Below, piece by piece: positions 16,703 through 25,984 of a DNA stretch of 58,160 nucleotides; position 1 is the first letter of the stretch, and each line of letters opens with the position of its first letter. The DNA is from an uncultured Bacteroidales bacterium (GTDB lineage: Bacteria; Bacteroidota; Bacteroidia; Bacteroidales; UBA932): NCBI GenBank assembly GCA_905234285.1, contig CAJOHK010000015.1:1-58160 (forward strand), in the 5' to 3' direction. Both the position numbers and the translations under genes were made by a program. The notes under the pieces are model-generated. The model did no database searches, was not told where the DNA came from, and saw nothing but the letters and a program-made list of their open reading frames with translations.

Positions 16703-16735
16703 AAATTCAGTCCGGCTAATGGCCGGACTGAATTT
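16703..16735. terminator. Bidirectional terminator, copy 1 of a repeated stem
   Basis: A perfect 14-bp stem (16703-16716 and 16722-16735, loop TAATG) ends in TTTT on the plus strand and AAA/TTT on the other. It lies between convergent genes. The stem core AATTCAGTCCGGC recurs at 46662-46692 with a different loop. Confidence 0.8.
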
Positions 16736-16798
16736 TCGTAAAGTGCTGTGCTGTAGGAAGTTGCGTTTTGCAAAGGTGGGCTGCTTTTCTCAAGCGTC

Positions 16799-18088
16799 CT
16801 AGGCAACTTTCTTTTGCTTGTTGGGGTCTTTGAAGAGGATCCAGAAAAGGATGCCTACCACGAAGGCGTAGCCGGCGAAGATATACCAGGCGTTGGGCCA
16901 GGAGGGGGTTGCGGCGTTGTATACGGTGGCGTCTACCACTGCGCCGGCAGCCAGGGTGCCGATGGTGGCGCCCAGACCGTTGGTCATGAGCATGAACAGA
17001 CCCTGGGCGCTGGAACGGATGTCCGGAGCGGCGTTTTGCTCTACATACAGGGAACCGGAGATATTGAAGAAGTCAAAGGCAAAACCGTACACGATGCAGC
17101 TGAGGACAAAGAGCAGTACACCCGGCATGGCAGGGTTACCCAAGCCGAAGAATCCGAAGCGGAATACCCAGGCAAACATGGCAATGAGCATCACGTTCTT
17201 GATGCCGAATTTCTTCATGCAGAACGGAATGAGAAGGATGCAAAGGGTTTCCGAAGCCTGGGAAATGGCGATAAGGGCGTTGGAATTCTTGACGGCAAAG
17301 CTGTCGGCAAAAGCAGGGTCTGCGGCGAAGGAACCCAGGAACGTGTTGGCGTAGCCGTTGGTAATTTGCAGGGAAGCGCCCAGGAGCATACTAAAGATGA
17401 AGAAGATGGCGAACTGGCTATCCTTAAACAGGGAGAAAGCCTTGAGGCCGAAGGCATCGGCCAGGGATTCGTCCTTTTTGGTTTTGTCGATAGGGCAGGC
17501 CGGCATGGTGAGGGCGTAGCCGCACAGCACCAGAGACAGGATGCCGGAGGAGATGAGCTGATGATAGCTCTCCTGCATGCGCAGGCCATCTCCTACCACC
17601 AGGAAGTTGGTGAGCAGCATGCTGCAGATGAAACCCACGGTGCCGAACACACGGATGGGCGGGAAATCCTTCACGGGATCCATGCCTTCCTTGGCCATGG
17701 CGTTGTAGGAAACGGAGTTAACCAGGGCGATAGTGGGCATGAAGAAGGCCACGCTAAGGCTGTACAGGATGAACAGCGGGGCAAACTCGATGGCGTCTCC
17801 GGCAATCATGCAGTAAATGCCGGCGCCGGCCATAAACAGGCCTGCGAAGCCGTGGCACATGGAGAGCACCTTCTGGGCCTCCATCTTTTTGTCGGCCACA
17901 ATGCCCATGAGGGTGGGCATGAAGATGGAAACGATGCCCTGCATGGCGAAGAACCATTTAATCTGGGAACCCAGCCCGATGTTGCCCAAGTAGCGGCCCA
18001 GGGAAGTAAGGTAGGCGCCCCAGACGGCGAACTCCAGGAAGAGCATCAGGACCAGTTTGAAGGTAATGGGTTTGATTTTAGTTTGCAT
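16799..18088 (-). CDS. Nucleoside:H+ symporter-like MFS transporter (NupG family)
   Basis: I start at ATG 18088 (MQTKIKPITFKLVLMLFLEF), just after the predicted promoter; the longer frame has no signal. The 429-residue protein has twelve membrane segments. The opening FLEFAVWGAYLTSLGRYL, the phrase VNSVSYNAMAKEG, FPPIRVFGTVGFI and a late GFAFDFFNISGSLYVEQ match the NHS family (NupG/XapB), which imports nucleosides by proton symport. It is monocistronic, divergent from tgt and convergent with the zinc-ribbon gene. Confidence 0.85.
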   Translation of the reverse strand: MQTKIKPITFKLVLMLFLEFAVWGAYLTSLGRYLGNIGLGSQIKWFFAMQGIVSIFMPTLMGIVADKKMEAQKVLSMCHGFAGLFMAGAGIYCMIAGDAIEFAPLFILYSLSVAFFMPTIALVNSVSYNAMAKEGMDPVKDFPPIRVFGTVGFICSMLLTNFLVVGDGLRMQESYHQLISSGILSLVLCGYALTMPACPIDKTKKDESLADAFGLKAFSLFKDSQFAIFFIFSMLLGASLQITNGYANTFLGSFAADPAFADSFAVKNSNALIAISQASETLCILLIPFCMKKFGIKNVMLIAMFAWVFRFGFFGLGNPAMPGVLLFVLSCIVYGFAFDFFNISGSLYVEQNAAPDIRSSAQGLFMLMTNGLGATIGTLAAGAVVDATVYNAATPSWPNAWYIFAGYAFVVGILFWILFKDPNKQKKVA

Positions 18089-18118
18089 AGTGTAAAGTGT
18101 TATTGAATTCCAATCATA

Positions 18119-18146
18119 CAAATATAGGAAATTTTCCGTATTTTTG
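18119..18146. promoter_or_regulatory. Divergent promoter -7 elements (MFS transporter and tgt)
   Basis: On the minus strand TATATTTG occupies 18119-18126 before the MFS gene. On the plus strand TATTTTTG occupies 18139-18146, 18 bp before the tgt ATG. Neither has a clear TTG at the expected upstream distance. Confidence 0.5.
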
Positions 18147-18164
18147 CAGAATAAAAGAGAGGAG

Positions 18165-19307
18165 ATGTTCAAATTTGTCCGTACTGCCAATGACCCTGCT
18201 TCCACCGCCCGGGCGGGGGTGATTTCCACCGATCACGGGGAAATCCAAACGCCCATTTTTATGCCCGTAGGCACGGTTGGTTCGGTCAAAGGCGTGTACC
18301 ATAAGGACTTGGAGCGGGATATCAGGGCCCAAATCATTCTTGGAAACACCTATCACCTGTACCTGAGGCCCGGTTTGGACACCCTTTACAAGGCCGGCGG
18401 CCTGCACAAGTTTGAGCATTGGGACCATCCCATCCTCACCGACAGCGGCGGTTTCCAGATTTTCTCTCTTGCGCCCATTCGCAAACTCACGCCAGAGGGC
18501 TGCAAGTTCTCCTCCCACATTGACGGCAGCAAGCACATCTTCACCCCAGAGAATAACGTAGATACGCAGCGCATCATTGGCGCCGATATCATGATGGCGC
18601 TGGACGAGTGCTGCCCCGGCGATGCCGATGAACGCTATGCCGCCAAGTCCCTCCAACTCACGCAGGGCTGGCTGGAGCGCTTTGCCAAGCATTTTGATGA
18701 GACGGAACCCCTGTACGGATACCAGCAGGTGATGTTCCCCATCATTCAGGGCTGCGTGTATCCCAATCTGCGCCAACAGGCCGTGGAGCACGCGCTCAAG
18801 CTGGATAATGCCAACCGCGGCGGCTATGCCGTGGGCGGTCTGGCGGTAGGGGAGCCCACAGAAAAGATGTATGAGATGCTGGAGATTACCTGCCCGCTGT
18901 TGCCGCAGGATAAGCCGCGATACCTCATGGGTGTAGGTACGCCCGCCAACATCTTGGAAGGCATCGCCCGCGGAATCGACATGTTCGACTGCGTAATGCC
19001 TACCCGGAACGGCCGCAATGGCATGCTTTTCACATGGGAGGGCATCATGAACATGCGAAACGCCAAATGGACCGACGATTTCTCGGAGCTGGATCCCTCG
19101 GGAGCCTCCTTCGTAGACCATTATTACACCAAGGCCTATCTCCATCATCTGTTTATTGCCAAGGAGATGTTTGCCGCCATGGTGGCCACAGAACACAATC
19201 TGGCTTTTTATCTGGATCTGGTGCGTACGGCGCGCCTTCACATCGAGGCCGGGGACTTCCTTTCCTGGAAGAATGCTACCGTCCCTAAACTCATGCAGCG
19301 CCTATGA
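18165..19307 (+). CDS. tgt: tRNA-guanine transglycosylase
   Basis: Tgt exchanges guanine 34 of GUN-anticodon tRNAs for a queuine precursor. The ATG at 18165 has AGAGAGGAG directly upstream. The 380-residue protein carries the base-binding Asp93 in LTDSGGFQIFS, the nucleophile Asp275 in DMFDCVMPTRNGRNG, and YHLYLRPG near residue 65. The zinc site of E. coli-type Tgt (CxCxxC before AYLHHL) is absent: the aligned positions read SGASFVDHYYTKAYLHHL with no Cys. This may be a lineage feature. It heads the operon tgt-lptF/G-dut-murF, overlapping the permease by 4 bp. Confidence 0.93.
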   Translation: MFKFVRTANDPASTARAGVISTDHGEIQTPIFMPVGTVGSVKGVYHKDLERDIRAQIILGNTYHLYLRPGLDTLYKAGGLHKFEHWDHPILTDSGGFQIFSLAPIRKLTPEGCKFSSHIDGSKHIFTPENNVDTQRIIGADIMMALDECCPGDADERYAAKSLQLTQGWLERFAKHFDETEPLYGYQQVMFPIIQGCVYPNLRQQAVEHALKLDNANRGGYAVGGLAVGEPTEKMYEMLEITCPLLPQDKPRYLMGVGTPANILEGIARGIDMFDCVMPTRNGRNGMLFTWEGIMNMRNAKWTDDFSELDPSGASFVDHYYTKAYLHHLFIAKEMFAAMVATEHNLAFYLDLVRTARLHIEAGDFLSWKNATVPKLMQRL

Positions 19308-20401
19308 TCAAGTTTAAGGGACTCCAGAAGCTGGACTGGTATATTATCCGCAAATTCCTCTTTACTTTCTTCCTCTCCATCCTTATGATGGCGCTCATCG
19401 TCATCATCTTTGACGTGAGTGAGAAAATTGAGGATTTTGTGCGCAAGGAAGCCCCGCTCAAGGCAATTGTCTTTGACTATTATCTCAACTTTATCCCGTA
19501 CTTCATGAACATGTATTCGCCCATGTTCGTGTTCCTGACGGTGATTTTCTTCACGTCCAAGATGACGCAGAACTCAGAGATCATAGCCATCCTTTCCAGC
19601 GGCATCAGTTATCATCGGCTCATGGTGCCGTATATAGTGTCGGCTGCCATCATTGCCCTTTTGTCGCTGGGGCTGGGCTTGTGGGTCATCCCAAAAGCCA
19701 ACGGGACGCGGGTCGATTTTGAGCAAAAATACAATCCCTACCGAAAGGTCAAGGCCGGCCACGATATGCACTACAAGCTGGAGAACGACCATTTTGTATA
19801 TATCGAGAGCTTCAGCGCCTACAACAGCACGGCCTACAACTTTACCATGGAAGACCTCCACGGCGGCCGCATGCATTCCAAGATGTCGGCCGAAAGCGCC
19901 CAGTACGATACCGTCACTGGCGTGTGGCACCTGCGCAACTGGTTCATCCGGGATTATGACGAAGGCATGAACGACCGCATTCGCTCGGGCCGGCAGCTGG
20001 ATACCGTGTTCAGCCTCACCCGGGACGATTTCTTCCGCAACCGCTATACCATCCAGCGCCTGAACCAGAAAGAGCTCAACGAGCTCATCCGGACGCAGAT
20101 CCAACGCGGTGATGCCTCAGTGAACGGTGCGCAAATCGAGAAGAACAACCGTTTTTCACTCCCGGTATCGGCCTTTATCCTAACCATTATCGGCGTATCT
20201 CTTTGTACCAAAAAGCGTAGGGGAGGCATGGGGTGGAACCTGGCGGCCGGTACGGCGCTGGGCTTTTCCTATATCCTGTTTATGCAGTTCAGCGAGATGT
20301 TCGTTTTTACGGATACCTTGCCCGCCTATATCGCAATCTGGCTACCAAACTACCTCTATGCCATTATTGCAGCTGTGCTGTATATAAAAGCCCCTAAATA
20401 A
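19304..20401 (+). CDS. LptF/LptG-family (YjgP/YjgQ) lipopolysaccharide export permease
   Basis: The 365-residue protein has three N-terminal membrane segments (about residues 12-35, 57-78 and 98-122), a periplasmic beta-jellyroll region (about 130-265) and three C-terminal segments, the standard LptF/G layout. The start KLDWYIIRKFLFTFFLSIL and FLTVIFFTSKM are family-like. The permease works with LptB to extract LPS from the inner membrane and pass it to LptC/A. It overlaps tgt by 4 bp (ATGA) and abuts dut, indicating coupled translation. I cannot tell F from G. Confidence 0.88.
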   Translation: MIKFKGLQKLDWYIIRKFLFTFFLSILMMALIVIIFDVSEKIEDFVRKEAPLKAIVFDYYLNFIPYFMNMYSPMFVFLTVIFFTSKMTQNSEIIAILSSGISYHRLMVPYIVSAAIIALLSLGLGLWVIPKANGTRVDFEQKYNPYRKVKAGHDMHYKLENDHFVYIESFSAYNSTAYNFTMEDLHGGRMHSKMSAESAQYDTVTGVWHLRNWFIRDYDEGMNDRIRSGRQLDTVFSLTRDDFFRNRYTIQRLNQKELNELIRTQIQRGDASVNGAQIEKNNRFSLPVSAFILTIIGVSLCTKKRRGGMGWNLAAGTALGFSYILFMQFSEMFVFTDTLPAYIAIWLPNYLYAIIAAVLYIKAPK

Positions 20402-20833
20402 ATGATTGTTAAGATTGTAAACCATTCTCAATGGCCTTGTCCGTCTTATGCTACGCCCCTCTCGGCCGGCATGGATCTCAAGGCTGATATCCAGGTGCCC
20501 ATCATCCTCCAACCCCTGCAGCGGACGCTGGTTCCCACGGGCCTTTTCATTGCCCTTCCCGCCGGTTATGAGGCGCAGGTGCGTCCCCGCAGCGGCCTGG
20601 CAGCCAAGCACGGCATCACCGTTCTCAATACCCCCGGCACCATCGACGCCGATTACAGGGGAGAGATAAAGGTAATTCTGGTCAATCTCTCCGACCAGCC
20701 CTTTGAGATTGCCCCCGGAGAACGCATTGCCCAAATGGTCATAGCCCGCCACGAGCAAGTGGAATGGGATCCCGTAGAAGTTTTAGATGAAACCACCCGC
20801 GGAGCCGGTGGTTTTGGAAGTACAGGAAAGTAA
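20402..20833 (+). CDS. dut: dUTP diphosphatase
   Basis: dUTPase converts dUTP to dUMP, keeping uracil out of DNA and supplying dTMP synthesis. The 143-residue protein has the five motifs in order: AGMDLKAD (motif 1), [11 protein letters not shown] (2), [15 protein letters not shown] (3, with the catalytic Asp), GERIAQMVI (4) and the C-terminal [11 protein letters not shown] (5). It starts directly after the permease stop codon and ends 1 bp before murF. Confidence 0.96.
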   Translation: MIVKIVNHSQWPCPSYATPLSAGMDLKADIQVPIILQPLQRTLVPTGLFIALPAGYEAQVRPRSGLAAKHGITVLNTPGTIDADYRGEIKVILVNLSDQPFEIAPGERIAQMVIARHEQVEWDPVEVLDETTRGAGGFGSTGK

Positions 20834-20834
20834 T

Positions 20835-22097
20835 ATGAATATCAGCGAATTATATACCCTGTTCCTGGCCTCTGCCGGTGTGAACACCGATACCCGTACC
20901 ATTAAGGAAGGCCAATTGTTCTTTGCCCTCAAGGGGGAGAATTTTGACGGAAACGCCTTTGCGTTGCAGGCACTGGAAGCCGGCGCCAGCCATGCGGTGG
21001 TGAATGATACCCTGGACGCCCAGGATCCCCGCCTCATCAAAGTGCCCGATACCCTTAAAGCACTGCAGGAACTGGCGGCCTGGCACCGTAAGCAGCTCGG
21101 CATCCCCGTCATCGGCCTCACGGGCACCAACGGCAAAACCACCACCAAAGAGCTTATCAAGGCTGTCCTGTCGGCCAAATACCGCGTTACTGCCACCGAG
21201 GGCAACCTGAACAACGATATCGGCGTGCCGCTATCCGTTCTCAAAATTGGACCGGAAACAGAGCTGGCCATCATCGAGATGGGCGCCAGTCACCCGGAGG
21301 ACCTTCGTCCGCTGCTGGCGGTGGCGCAGCCCACCCACGGCCTCATTACCAACGTGGGAAAGGCCCACCTGCTGGGTTTTGGCAGCTTTGAGGGCGTAAA
21401 ACACGCAAAAGGCCTGCTGTACGATTACCTCAAGGAGCACGACGGAACGGCCTTCGCCAATGCCGACGACCCCGTGCTGGTAGACATGCTCTGGGAACGG
21501 GAAATGAGCATGATTCCTTATGGCATGGAGGGTATGAAAGTGCTGCCGTCCAGCCCGGAACATCCTTTCCTCCGCTTGCAGTCCGACCGATGGGAACTGG
21601 ACACGCAACTGGTGGGCGCCTACAATGCCGCCAACGTGCTGGCCGCCCTCAAACTGGCCTGGTTCTTTGGGGTACCCGAGGCCGATGCCCTGCGTGCCAT
21701 TGCTTCATACACTCCTTCCAATAACCGCAGCCAACTGCTTAAGACAGAGAAGAATACCGTTATTGTAGATGCCTACAATGCCAATCCGTCTTCCATGGCC
21801 GTTGCCCTGGATAACCTGGCTTTGTGCGAGGGCCGTAAAGTGGCGTTGCTGGGCGATATGCGCGAGTTGGGCGGGGATGCCGCCGCCGAGCACAAGAAGG
21901 TGGTGGACCGCCTGCAGGGGGAAGCCTATTTAGTAGGTGTGGAATTCACCAAGGCGGCGCAGGGGACAGGCATCCCTTGCTTTGCCACCTCCGATGAGCT
22001 GGCAGCATACCTGCAGCAGCACCCCCTGGAGGGATGCACGGTTTTGGTAAAAGGGTCCCGCGGAACCCGTATGGAAAAGGTTATAGCCGCGCTTTAG
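20835..22097 (+). CDS. murF: UDP-N-acetylmuramoyl-tripeptide:D-alanyl-D-alanine ligase
   Basis: MurF adds D-Ala-D-Ala to the UDP-MurNAc-tripeptide in the last cytoplasmic step of peptidoglycan precursor synthesis. From ATG 20835 (1 bp after the dut stop) it is 420 residues. Visible features are the P-loop GLTGTNGKTTTKE (94-106), EGNLNNDIGVPLSVL, IIEMGAS, and VDAYNANPSSM typical of MurF, with LLGDMRELG near the C-terminus. The 3' end overlaps the convergent PAP2 gene by 17 bp. Confidence 0.96.
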   Translation: MNISELYTLFLASAGVNTDTRTIKEGQLFFALKGENFDGNAFALQALEAGASHAVVNDTLDAQDPRLIKVPDTLKALQELAAWHRKQLGIPVIGLTGTNGKTTTKELIKAVLSAKYRVTATEGNLNNDIGVPLSVLKIGPETELAIIEMGASHPEDLRPLLAVAQPTHGLITNVGKAHLLGFGSFEGVKHAKGLLYDYLKEHDGTAFANADDPVLVDMLWEREMSMIPYGMEGMKVLPSSPEHPFLRLQSDRWELDTQLVGAYNAANVLAALKLAWFFGVPEADALRAIASYTPSNNRSQLLKTEKNTVIVDAYNANPSSMAVALDNLALCEGRKVALLGDMRELGGDAAAEHKKVVDRLQGEAYLVGVEFTKAAQGTGIPCFATSDELAAYLQQHPLEGCTVLVKGSRGTRMEKVIAAL

Positions 22098-22671
22098 TGA
22101 TAACCCACCGGGTCAAGAAGGCTACAGCCGTACCCGCCAGCAGGCCGAAAACGGCGCCTACCAGCACATCGCCCAGGAAATGGGCGGCCATCATGATCCG
22201 GCTCACAGAGACCAGCGTGGCCCAGACGAAAACGGAGATACCCAAGATCTTGGCGGTCTTGGGTTTTCCGTACCATTTCATGGCCCAGGAGAGCAGGCTG
22301 GCAAAGCCGAAGACATTGCTGGCATGGCTGGAAAAGAAGCCAAAAAAACCGCCGGCGTGCCCGTATGGCCAATGCAGGCCGTTTTCTATCATCCAGGTAT
22401 TGTAGCAGGGCCGCAGCCGTTCAAAGACGTATTTGAGCTCGGCCGAGGTGCGGTCGCACAGAACGATGGTGAGAATCAGAGCCACAGTCCATGCCAGTCC
22501 CTTTTTCCAGCCCATGTGCCACACAATGAACAGCATGATGAGGAAATAGGCTGGAAACCAGATGCGCACATCCGACATCAGGAGCCAGAACTGGTCCGAT
22601 GCAGGGGAGTGCAGGCTGTTGATCCAGAGCGTCGCTTGCTGGTCCCATTGTATGAGGCCGTCCAGACTCAT
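22081..22671 (-). CDS. PAP2-superfamily membrane phosphatase
   Basis: The 196-residue protein has about five to six membrane segments and the three acid-phosphatase signatures: [15 protein letters not shown] and [13 protein letters not shown] (with the catalytic His). Such enzymes dephosphorylate lipid phosphates, for example undecaprenyl pyrophosphate or phosphatidate; the substrate cannot be read here. Its start overlaps the obgE stop by 4 bp, so it is coupled to obgE, and its 3' end overlaps murF on the other strand. Confidence 0.9.
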   Translation of the reverse strand: MSLDGLIQWDQQATLWINSLHSPASDQFWLLMSDVRIWFPAYFLIMLFIVWHMGWKKGLAWTVALILTIVLCDRTSAELKYVFERLRPCYNTWMIENGLHWPYGHAGGFFGFFSSHASNVFGFASLLSWAMKWYGKPKTAKILGISVFVWATLVSVSRIMMAAHFLGDVLVGAVFGLLAGTAVAFLTRWVITKARL

Positions 22672-23660
22672 TTGGTAAGGGCTTTCCAGAGTTCTTCCTT
22701 GAGTTCATTCAGGCCGGTTTGCGCTACCGACGAAATAAACACGTGGGGAATGTCCTTGGGCAGTTTCTTCTCGATCTTGAGTACCTGTTTGGCGTCAATG
22801 AGATCCGTTTTGGTGATGGCAAGGACACGGTCTTTCACCAGCAGCTCGGGATTGTACTCCTGCAGCTCGTTCAGCAGCACCTGGTAGCCCTTGTTTACAT
22901 CGGGCTCATCGGCCGCCACCATAAAGAGCAGCACGCTGTTGCGCTCAATGTGCCGCAGGAAGCGCATGCCGATGCCCTTTCCCTCATGTGCGCCCTCGAT
23001 GATGCCGGGGATGTCGGCCATCACAAACGATCGGTCGTCATAATAGCGCACGATGCCCAGATTGGGCTCCAGCGTGGTGAAGGCGTAATTGGCAATCTTG
23101 GGTTTGGCCGATGTAATGGCGGCCAGGAGGGTGCTCTTGCCGGCATTGGGGAAGCCCACCAGACCTACGTCGGCCAGGACTTTGAGCTCCAGAATGAACC
23201 AGCCTTCTACGCCTTCCTCGCCGGGTTGGGCATAGCGGGGCGTCTGGTTGGTGGCGCTCTTGAAATGGTCGTTGCCCCACCCGCCGCGGCCGCCGGGACA
23301 CAGGATGTACTCCTGGCCGGGTTCCACCAGCTCGGTAATCACTTCTTCGGTCTCGGCATCCTTAACTACAACGCCTTGTGGAACTTCCAGCACTATGTCG
23401 GTGCCATTTTTGCCGCGTTTGAGGGCCTCGGCGCCGTTTCCGCCGTTCTCGGCCCGCACAACCTTGCGGTAGCGCAGGTGAATGAGCGTCCACAGCTGGG
23501 GATTCACCCTAAGGATAATGTGACCGCCCCGGCCGCCGTCGCCGCCGTCAGGTCCGCCTTTGGGAACATATTTAGCCCGGTGCAGATGGGCGCTGCCGGC
23601 ACCGCCGTGGCCACTGGCGCAAAAAATGCGTACGTAATCTATGAAGTTACTTTCTGCCAT
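22668..23660 (-). CDS. obgE: GTPase Obg/CgtA
   Basis: I use ATG 23660 ([20 protein letters not shown]); the longer frame runs into the upstream gene. The 330-residue protein has the glycine-rich Obg fold (residues 1-160, including [12 protein letters not shown]) and a G domain with GFPNAGKS (169-176), DIPG (216-219), TKTD (283-286) and SSV at G5. Obg acts in 50S assembly and stress control. It lies 4 bp after the Rossmann/RyR membrane protein gene and overlaps PAP2. Confidence 0.95.
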   Translation of the reverse strand: MAESNFIDYVRIFCASGHGGAGSAHLHRAKYVPKGGPDGGDGGRGGHIILRVNPQLWTLIHLRYRKVVRAENGGNGAEALKRGKNGTDIVLEVPQGVVVKDAETEEVITELVEPGQEYILCPGGRGGWGNDHFKSATNQTPRYAQPGEEGVEGWFILELKVLADVGLVGFPNAGKSTLLAAITSAKPKIANYAFTTLEPNLGIVRYYDDRSFVMADIPGIIEGAHEGKGIGMRFLRHIERNSVLLFMVAADEPDVNKGYQVLLNELQEYNPELLVKDRVLAITKTDLIDAKQVLKIEKKLPKDIPHVFISSVAQTGLNELKEELWKALTK

Positions 23661-23664
23661 GCTG

Positions 23665-25755
23665 TTATTTGCTTCGGAGCAGAACTTGTTTGAGCCCCAG
23701 CCAGCACAGGTGCTTAGCTTCTTCGGTAGGAAGGAGTTCATAGGGGACCAGGTTGCATATTCTCTTGTTCAGCTCGTCCTGGACGCCGTTCCCGTCAATG
23801 TATCCGGCAGTTTCCAGGGACGTCATCCAGTGCAGGTGCTCACCGGCCGCCAGGTATTCCATGACCTGGTAATCGGCCTTGCTGCCGCCAAAGTGGACCG
23901 GTTTTTCGGGATCTAAAACGTCGGGGATGCTCTCGGCGGCTGATCCGCGCAGTCTTTCCGGGCACAGTTGCACCAGAGTAGGGGCAAACAGGCTTCGGGC
24001 GATTTCGCCGGCTTGCTTGCGCATGAGCTCATGCCGGTTGAGCAGCTGGTTGCCACCGCGGGAACGGATGCTGCGGCTTCTCTCCTGCCACCTTTGGAGG
24101 GCACTCTGGCCGTCTGGTCCTACGGGCATGCTGTCGATGGCCTTGGCTTTCAGGCTCTTGCCACTTACAACATCCTGGTTCCAAATACACTCAGGCTGGC
24201 CAAACGGATGGAGAACTTCAACTCCCTCCGGACAATAGCTTCGGTTATAGAAGTCAATGAGCTCCAACATCTGCCGGTCGGCCTGGGTGGCGCGCAGCAG
24301 CACGCAAAGGCGGGACAGGTCTTTCCCGTAGCGGGAGGCCTCCTGCAGCAACTGTACGGCAATTTCTACGTTCTTTGGGCCGTTGTCCACGCAGATAATC
24401 ACGTAGGTAAGGGAGGGAAGTGCCATGGCAAATTCCAGCCAGAACTGCGAGGTCCCCATGCTGGCGCTGGACCACTCGATGTTGGCATTGTAGCGCAGGG
24501 CGGGCGTGCGGGTGAGGAAATCGCCCTTGATGGCTTCGATATTGGGATCGTATACCTTGAAGGTATTGGGGATGGGCTGCATGTCCTTGCCGATGAAAGA
24601 ACCGAACTCATACACATAGCGGAGCGCTTCCTGGCCCATCTCGCCAAAGCCGATGAGTATGGACGTACAACTGCTGCGCACATAACCCAGGGACTCGCCC
24701 TTATTGTTTTTGGCAATGTCGGCGAAGTGGATGGGGTGCAGCTGCGGCTGGTTCTGCTTGATTTCGTTGAAGGACATCTCCGGCAGGTTCAGGACGCGGA
24801 TGCGGTCTCCCATATCGGCCAAAAGGGACGTGTAGCTGTTCGCTTTCCTTCTGTAGCACAGGATTTTGGCCTTTACCGTATTGTCCATGGTGAGGTACTT
24901 GAGCAGTTGGACGTTGTCTTCCTCGTTGGGCGATACCAGGTACAGCGTGGTGCGGGGGTTTTCCAGCCAGGGTTTCAGTCTGGGAAGGCCGATGGCGCTG
25001 CACAGGCTGCCTTTGGCTTCGGTTTCATGCGGCATGTCACCCTTCAGCAGGACAAATCGGCTGCTGCCCAGCTGGTTTTCCAGAGAAAGCTCTTTCTTGT
25101 GCCCAAAGATGTTGGAGATGAGGTCGCCGATGGAAATCTCGGCGCGCACATCGGCAGCGATGGGGAAATCTACCAGAATCACGTTTCCCTGATCCGATTG
25201 ATCCTTGGCGGCCTCCCATTCTCCCAGAATGGATTTGGCGAAGGCCTTGGAATGATTGTCCAGGCCCAGGAAAATATGATTCTTGCGATTCTTTTGGGCC
25301 TCCAGAGCGTGGGACATAAGCCAGGTACGGTCCCGCAGGCGGCGCGGCAGAATGAGCAGCACCAGGCTCAGGGTGAAGGCAATGATAAGAAGGAAGGTGC
25401 TGATGTAGGCCAGCATGAGGCCCGGCTCATGAAAGACGACCGCGGCTACAATGTCGTCAAAGACTATGGAGTGGCCGATGAACATCTCGAGTGCCGCTAT
25501 CATCGATACTACCACCAGTTGGATCCAGTTGCCTTCAGTAACCGTGTGGGCCGACATGGCGAGCACGACAACATGAATGGCTGTTCCAGCTGCCAGCAGC
25601 AGGCCGAATATGGCTGCGATGCCTAGGCGTTTTCCTTTGCGGTTCAGGTGGATAATCAGCTGAATGAAGCCGGCGGTGAACACCAACATGAAGAGGGCCC
25701 ATGCAATCATGACGGGCGTAGAGATGGGGAAGTCCGAAACGGGGGGATGGTGCAT
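23665..25755 (-). CDS. Membrane protein with two Rossmann-like regions and a RyR-like C-terminal domain
   Basis: The 696-residue protein has four membrane segments (about 15-37, 44-66, 77-97, 112-136), then cytoplasmic parts. The first nucleotide-binding-like region starts at 158 ([19 protein letters not shown]), the second at 364 ([17 protein letters not shown]), both resembling TrkA-N/RCK folds. Residues 633-692 fit the ryanodine-receptor repeat pattern ([20 protein letters not shown], then [18 protein letters not shown]). RyR domains occur in some bacterial proteins next to TrkA-N domains, but their function is not established. It could be a ligand-gated ion-transport or sensing protein. 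A TAACTTTG element (25786-25793) precedes it. Confidence 0.65.
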   Translation of the reverse strand: MHHPPVSDFPISTPVMIAWALFMLVFTAGFIQLIIHLNRKGKRLGIAAIFGLLLAAGTAIHVVVLAMSAHTVTEGNWIQLVVVSMIAALEMFIGHSIVFDDIVAAVVFHEPGLMLAYISTFLLIIAFTLSLVLLILPRRLRDRTWLMSHALEAQKNRKNHIFLGLDNHSKAFAKSILGEWEAAKDQSDQGNVILVDFPIAADVRAEISIGDLISNIFGHKKELSLENQLGSSRFVLLKGDMPHETEAKGSLCSAIGLPRLKPWLENPRTTLYLVSPNEEDNVQLLKYLTMDNTVKAKILCYRRKANSYTSLLADMGDRIRVLNLPEMSFNEIKQNQPQLHPIHFADIAKNNKGESLGYVRSSCTSILIGFGEMGQEALRYVYEFGSFIGKDMQPIPNTFKVYDPNIEAIKGDFLTRTPALRYNANIEWSSASMGTSQFWLEFAMALPSLTYVIICVDNGPKNVEIAVQLLQEASRYGKDLSRLCVLLRATQADRQMLELIDFYNRSYCPEGVEVLHPFGQPECIWNQDVVSGKSLKAKAIDSMPVGPDGQSALQRWQERSRSIRSRGGNQLLNRHELMRKQAGEIARSLFAPTLVQLCPERLRGSAAESIPDVLDPEKPVHFGGSKADYQVMEYLAAGEHLHWMTSLETAGYIDGNGVQDELNKRICNLVPYELLPTEEAKHLCWLGLKQVLLRSK

Positions 25756-25785
25756 AACTGTTTGTTCTCCGTTTTATCTATATGA

Positions 25786-25793
25786 CAAAGTTA
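25786..25793 (-). promoter_or_regulatory. Putative -7 element for the Rossmann/RyR-obgE-PAP2 transcript
   Basis: The minus strand reads TAACTTTG, 30 bp upstream of the start codon. No good TTG lies at the expected upstream distance. Confidence 0.45.
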
Positions 25794-25949
25794 AGAAAAA
25801 TACTCAAAAGATAATGTGCATTCTTAGTGAAAATAACCCGAAATATATCGTAATGCGATATTAACATTGTTGTTATATAGTATAACAATATTGTTTCTGT
25901 GGTTGATATTAAATTTGTTTTTGGCAAATAGTGTAGAAAGGAGAAATAC

Positions 25950-25980
25950 TTGTATGAAATCGCGAAAATTACTATCTTTG
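25950..25980 (+). promoter_or_regulatory. Promoter of the arginase-like/gcv operon
   Basis: TTG (25950-25952), 20 bp, TATCTTTG (25973-25980): a close match to the Bacteroidetes consensus. The first ATG (25985) is only 4 nt past the -7 box, so the message is nearly leaderless or the true start is the internal Met at codon 12. Confidence 0.7.
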
Positions 25981-25984
25981 AAAG

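Noticed and set aside
16814..18106. 430-codon open frame on the plus strand opposite the MFS transporter
   Set aside because: It is rich in Gly, His and Glu without structure and mirrors the membrane-protein codons; the transporter on the minus strand is clear.
23968..25626. 552-codon open frame opposite the Rossmann/RyR gene
   Set aside because: It is an antisense shadow created by GC-rich codons; no motif, promoter or start context supports it.
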